Shown one piece after another: positions 7,871 through 12,025 of a DNA stretch of 12,025 bases; position 1 is the stretch's first letter; each line of letters opens with the position of its first letter. The position numbers and the translations under genes are program-made. Source of the DNA: Euperipatoides rowelli (Eukaryota > Onychophora > Udeonychophora > Euonychophora > Peripatopsidae); NCBI GenBank assembly GCA_003024985.2, contig PXIH01S0022649.1; one strand, 5' to 3'. The notes below the pieces were generated by a model. The model had not been told where the DNA came from. It did not search any database and was given only the letters and a program-made list of their open reading frames with translations.

Positions 7871-8904
7871 TTAATGAATTAATTTGGTAACTTTAATTAT
7901 ATAAAGCATTTTAAAAAAAAAATGGATGTATAAAGAAAATAAAATATAGAAAAAAATCAGTTTATAAACATAGATTTTTAAACTAATATTTAACAGTTTT
8001 TTTTTAACCATTTATTTATTAATAAATATTGATATATTTACGGTTAGTATTGTATTATAAAATAGTTCTATTTATTTAATAATAATTTATATATTGCTTA
8101 TTACTGTTAACTTCATTTAATATTTATTGGTACTTTTAATGTTTATATAATTTATGTTTGTGATTTTCCCTGTTTATGAATTTTAATGTAATTGGATAAA
8201 AGCCTTGGCTTACTATATCCTTTAAAAAAATAATAAAGTAGTGTATGGTTATAAGCCCAAAATTTTGAAACATCTTCAAGTTAGTTAAAACTTGTCTTCC
8301 ATTTTTAATAAAATTATTTTAGTTATAAAGCACTTCAAATCATGAATAATCCTTAAAAAAATCATTACTATTGAGATTATTAATGAAAAGAAGACAATAT
8401 TTATAATGCTTCATAACTGAAAAGTATTTTAATTAGAGAACGGAAGGCATCCGTTAATAAACTTTAATGATGCAATCATCTAAGAAATATTAATTGTAGT
8501 AAAAATATGTAATATACAGTATGTAATTGACAAATTAAAATACTAGATATAGCCAACCCAGCGTAATGTAATCTCTTTGTTAATTTTACAATATCAGAGA
8601 CTAATAATTTGGCTAGACACTGAATAACTGGAAAGAGAAAAAAAGTTAATAATAGTACTACTACTAATAATGAGGGTCAAGGGAAATGAAATAATTTAAT
8701 AAGAATCAAAGCTTGATATTGTTCATATTTCCAGATATTAGAATGTTGAATCAATTTTAAAACTTCAGAAAAAAATATGGTCAGCCAAACATTTATAAAC
8801 ACACTGTAATGAACATTTGGCTAGCCAATATTCAGTATGGCCAGAGAGAAATTAAGACAGTATAGTTGTGGGATATTTAACAATTATATACTGTATGTGT
8901 AGAG

Positions 8905-9972
8905 TAGGATTGCCAATGTCCGTATTGTACGGGAAATCCCACATTTGAGAATTAAAAAAAATTGCCCAATATGGACCTTGTAAGGGATGCTAGAAATTCC
9001 TTATTTAGTTCTTTTCCACAAATTTATTTTATTTATCATTCGTCTGAAAAATAAAAAACATCAATATTATTAAACAATGCTTTAAAAAAAATTAAGAAAA
9101 ATATGAAGAATTAATAGAATTTCTGCTTGTGAGTCGTGTTGATTTGTTATAAACTCTATTCAGTCATTTCCTGCTTTTAATAATAGCATGCTTGATATGT
9201 TTACGAATGTCAATATGGTGACTTGTGGTCAGTGTTTTATTTATTCTTTATTTGTAAATTAATTGTAGAAAGGAATAGGGGAAAAAAAAACAGTGTTTCC
9301 TTTATGATACCTTAAATAAACAATTGTAAATCTTTAGTAGAATATTCCATCTGTCGTGCAGCTTTTTAAATTTATTTTTGATCGAAAAAAAAAACAAACA
9401 ATATTATAAAATAAGCATTAATGAAGTTTTGTTTCCTAAATTAAATTTCTACCAATGAAAACATTATTAATTCCAATAAAATATTTTGAACTGAGGAAAG
9501 TTAATTAAAGGATTTTACTTTATTTATTCTTCTATTACCCTGACCTACGGTATAATTTGAAACTAAAAATATTACCTAACAAAAAGCAGCTTTTACAGAT
9601 GGAATCTAAATAACATTGGGTTTGCCTTGAGGAAAATATCTGATAGACTAGGCCTGGCCTATATGTTATTCCTACAAAAATAACATAAAAAAAATACCCC
9701 AAATTCACCATTATTAAATTTTTACATAATATGACAGGGCCCAAAATATTTCAGAATTCATTAAAAAGTATGTGTTTCGGTGAACACTATTGTGCTTTAA
9801 ACAGCACCCTCCCTAAAACTTTGTGAAAATTTCAAATGCACCCTCGCCCCCTTCCCTGTTAACAGAATTATTTTGTCCCAGATTTTCTCATAAAAATATC
9901 TAACCCTAGATTGTTAAATCTCGAGTTACCGTTGGTGTCCCATATTGGGGTGTTGAAAGGTTTGCAACCCTA
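8905..9972. mobile_element. Degenerate hAT-like non-autonomous element, ~1.07 kb
   Basis: The left end TAGGATTGCCAA and the right end (minus strand TAGGGTTGCAAA) match at 10 of 12 positions. The flanking octamers GTGTAGAG (8897-8904) and GTATAGTG (9973-9980) agree at 6 of 8, as an old 8-bp target duplication would. Ends of the form YAGGGTTGC and 8-bp duplications are typical of hAT transposons. No transposase domain is recognisable in any frame, so this would be an internally deleted or foreign-filled copy, old enough to have mutated. The interior carries a C-rich stretch near 9805-9858. Confidence is limited by the short termini. Confidence 0.5.
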
Positions 9973-10296
9973 GTATAGTGACACTTAGTGGGATTAATTT
10001 ATAAAAGTCATTATGGGTGTTTTACTACTGTAGCTAGTATGGGGATGCTAAATGATACAAATGCTGAGCTGTAGGCAAGCTTGTAACAAAGAGTAATAGC
10101 ATTAAAGTTTAATTTTACATGTTTAATTATTTAAACTAACTGTAGTTGTAAATATTGATTATATTAAGATACACACATGGCCTAAAGATATATATTTCTT
10201 TCTTCATTTCCCTGCACATAATAACCTGATATTCATCCAACTATAATTTAAAATACTTTTACATCTTAGAAAGAAATAAAAAATTACGATTATTAC

Positions 10297-10396
10297 CGGA
10301 ATCAGATAGAACAGTAAATTTGTTTGAATCACATGATACATCTTCATTTGGACATTTGACTGGTTTAGTAAAAGTGTAATGCTGCTCGAAATCTGC
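10297..10396 (-). CDS. MCM9: MCM9 internal exon: second half of the zinc-binding subdomain
   Basis: First of the four exons in transcript order, 100 nt, encoding residues 1-33 of the visible fragment plus the first base of a split Gly codon. MCM9 is a DNA helicase that works with MCM8 in homologous recombination, crosslink repair and mismatch repair in the nucleus. The exon opens with [12 protein letters not shown] and has two cysteines (visible residues 15 and 22, C-x6-C). In this family these would be the later ligands of the N-terminal zinc module, whose first C-x2-C pair should lie on the preceding exon, outside the window. The acceptor is CTGTAG followed by GCAGAT, and the donor is TCCG followed by GTAATA. 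It enters in phase 0 and leaves in phase 1, which joins correctly to the exon at 6372-6525 to make Gly. Codon use is AT-rich like the surroundings. Assignment rests on fit with the next exons and on remembered family sequence. Confidence 0.87.
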
Positions 10397-10886
10397 CTAC
10401 AGATAAATAAAATAACAGAAAACAAAACTAAACCAAATTAAAATTGAATAACATTATGAAATACAAATTTAAAGTTTTATTTATCATTGAAATAAAAGTT
10501 TTAAATATTCATAGAGTTAACCTTTTCATGCTCAAAATAAATTTTTGAAGGTAAAAATCTTATTTTTTGAGATACCGTGATACCTTATACAATAATTTGC
10601 TAAAACAAACTGATTAAAAGTTGTAGCTATGGAACTTTTCTAAAACTTTTATTCAAGTTACTTTCAATAATTTGCATTAAAATATTTAAAATTATGATAT
10701 AATTAGTCAAAGTTAAATAAGCACTAAACAAAAACGTTAACTCAGCACCATTTTATTTTAATAATGTAGAGAAAAAAAAAATTCCACAAGTGAAAATTAT
10801 ACGTAAACATAAAGCCATTCTGCATACAATTAAAACATATTCAAAGGTTTAACATAAGATGATTACTTAGAATGAATGACAAAATC

Positions 10887-10910
10887 AATTATTTCAAATA
10901 TGAAATAATT
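10887..10910. repeat. Perfect 10-bp hairpin with 4-base loop
   Basis: AATTATTTCA at 10887-10896 and TGAAATAATT at 10901-10910 are exact inverted repeats around AATA. AT-only pairing apart from one C-G, so it may be chance. Confidence 0.6.
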
Positions 10911-11442
10911 TAGTTTTCATTAATTTGAAAGTTAGAAATTTGTCAATTTCATCATTTCATGAAAATAATGTCTTTAAAATACTGTAATTATTTAAAATCA
11001 ATTCAATCAAACAAGATGATTTGGATATAAAGCAAATAAAGACACATGCAATGAAAATATAATTTTTTCATTTCATTTAAATAATAATTTCTAAATTAAA
11101 AAATTGTAAAAAGAAAAATGAAAATAAACTTTTAAAAGTAAAAATTAAAAATAATGGAAGAATTAATCCTGAGTTAGATATTACAATGAACAGAAAAGTC
11201 AGGAACAAGAGGTTTCTAGATTACTTGTGATATCACACACCAAAAATAAAAAACTAATATATGTTTACACTAAAAAAAAATACATAGTATTGCTGCAAAA
11301 ATTACAAGAGAACTGAAAAAACACATTTCTTCAAATTTTTTTAAAAAAGTAGATATTTATTTTATCAAATAAAATGTGTCTATTTTTTAGCACTTCTGTT
11401 GGCAGTGGAAAATGGTTTTATAACTAAAACTTGCTTTTAACT

Positions 11443-11480
11443 TTAAATTTTGACATTAAATTTTTAATGTCAAAATTTAA
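11443..11480. repeat. Near-perfect 38-bp palindrome
   Basis: Two 18-bp arms, 11443-11460 (TTAAATTTTGACATTAAA) and 11463-11480, are exact reverse complements with a TT spacer. No extension of symmetry beyond the arms was seen. Confidence 0.85.
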
Positions 11481-12025
11481 TTTTCTGATCTAATACATTT
11501 TAAAGTTTATACAAAGTGATATTTTTCACTTTACATATTTTGAGATCATGGGAGGTCATGTATATTTCATGTATTTGTATACTTATTTCAATGTTAGCTT
11601 AGTAACATTTGTTTAAATTGGTAATTATAATTTTTTTGCCACTAGAGAGACTTGAAACATTGTGTTGAAGATCAGAGCAAATCGCTGAGACAATGAAACT
11701 ATTGACAATCAAATAGTATATTTTGTTTAACCGTCATTTTTCTTATAAGCGATTTTTGTCAATGATTTATAAACAATGAATTATTTTAGCAAATAGAATA
11801 TTTCATCTACAAAAACTTATGTAAGTATTAAGAAGTAAACTTCCATTCAGTTCTTTGAGTTAACCTGCAAAAAAATCTAATGTCTGAAGACGAAGAGTGT
11901 TAGATTCAACACAATATCTGAAATCCTGGTTCTGTAACAGGGTCATAATTCCACCCCTAACTGAAGTGTAATTATGCCCATGTCACAAGTTGTGCACAGC
12001 AGGGGCCACCAGGGGCCTTTTTGAG

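Larger units (their letters stand above)
6526..10296 (-). other. MCM9: MCM9 intron between exons 10297-10396 and 6372-6525
   Basis: The largest complete intron, 3771 nt, GT-AG, phase 1. It holds a poly-A (poly-T on the transcript) acceptor tract at 6529-6541, a compound hairpin at 6763-6790, an (AT)n microsatellite at 6815-6839, a C-run at 7444-7453, the piggyBac-type MITE at 7644-7870 and the hAT-like element at 8905-9972. A 69-codon plus-strand frame at 7057-7266 and a minus-strand one at 9535-9744 show no similarity I can name and are probably chance. The stretch 7880-8900 is plain AT-rich sequence. Confidence 0.85.
10397..12025 (-). other. MCM9: MCM9 intron upstream of exon 10297-10396 (partial)
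   Basis: Ends in transcript sense with the acceptor AG at 10397-10398 and runs off the right edge. The expected preceding exon, with the first zinc-ligand pair (Cys-x2-Cys), was sought on the minus strand and not found, so the intron is at least 1.6 kb. It contains perfect hairpins at 10887-10910 and 11443-11480 and a relatively GC-rich stretch from about 11930 to the end. The remainder is AT-rich with nothing recognisable. Confidence 0.72.

Noticed and set aside
8784-8825. Imperfect inverted GCCAAA / TTTGGC pair near GGTCAGCC and GGCTAGCC
   Set aside because: Only six bases pair cleanly and the arms otherwise match better in the wrong orientation.
9535-9744. 69-codon open frame, minus strand, inside the hAT-like element
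   Set aside because: Checked for transposase remnants (zinc finger, DDE, dimerisation motifs) and saw none.
10204-10425. 73-codon minus-strand frame overlapping the exon at 10297-10396
   Set aside because: It reads the exon in a different frame from the MCM9 one; it is a shadow of the real exon plus intron sequence.
10517-10533. TTAACCTTTTCATGCTC, resembling a piggyBac terminus
   Set aside because: It has one fewer C than a CCC start, and no inverted partner with TTAA was found to its right.
11880-11930. Possible tRNA-like B-box (TAGATTCAAC) suggesting a SINE
   Set aside because: No A-box at the right spacing, no tail, and the match to the B-box consensus is poor.
1-12025. A new multi-gene system, CRISPR array or defence island
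   Set aside because: Everything that codes is accounted for by four exons of one conserved eukaryotic helicase gene; the rest is intron and repeat.

Overview
The window is AT-rich (estimated by eye at about 70-75% A+T) nuclear DNA from an animal. It lies entirely inside one intron-rich gene read on the minus strand. Four internal coding exons can be placed with GT-AG borders and compatible phases: 10297-10396, 6372-6525, 4215-4344 and 1909-2055, in transcript order. Joined, they are 531 nt, exactly 177 codons, with no stop. The predicted protein reads from the zinc-binding part of the N-terminal domain, through the OB fold, to the first helices of the AAA+ core of an MCM-family helicase. The wording of the conserved segments ([60 protein letters not shown]) points to MCM9 rather than MCM2-8. 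No start codon, stop codon, promoter or polyadenylation site of the gene is in the window. The first zinc-ligand pair lies beyond the right edge, and Walker A and the rest of the ATPase lie beyond the left edge.

Layout on the plus strand: 1-1908 is part of the intron downstream of the last exon seen. Exon 1909-2055 is followed by an intron at 2056-4214, exon 4215-4344, an intron at 4345-6371, exon 6372-6525, an intron at 6526-10296, exon 10297-10396, and part of the upstream intron at 10397-12025. Introns are about 2-3.8 kb and make up over 95% of the window.

The introns hold non-coding mobile-element debris. There is a 227-bp piggyBac-type MITE in TTAA sites (7644-7870), and the end of a second element with the same terminus at the left edge (1-48). 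A 232-bp foldback has two ~95-bp arms (313-544). A ~290-bp inverted-repeat element encloses a G-run and telomere-like repeats (2321-2610). A degenerate ~1.07-kb hAT-like element has an imperfect 8-bp target duplication (8905-9972). Several short near-perfect hairpins and simple repeats complete the picture. No rRNA, tRNA, CRISPR, operon or prokaryotic signal is visible. All short ORFs outside the exons look like chance open frames.

The organism cannot be named. A conserved MCM9, 2-4 kb AT-rich introns and dense MITEs suit a non-insect invertebrate. The last ~90 bp have a weak, unverified resemblance to dispersed repeats I associate with molluscs. I see no new multi-gene system. The points most worth checking are the long intronic hairpin, the tandem splice donor at 6370-6375, and the repeated ATACAGTAT motif.
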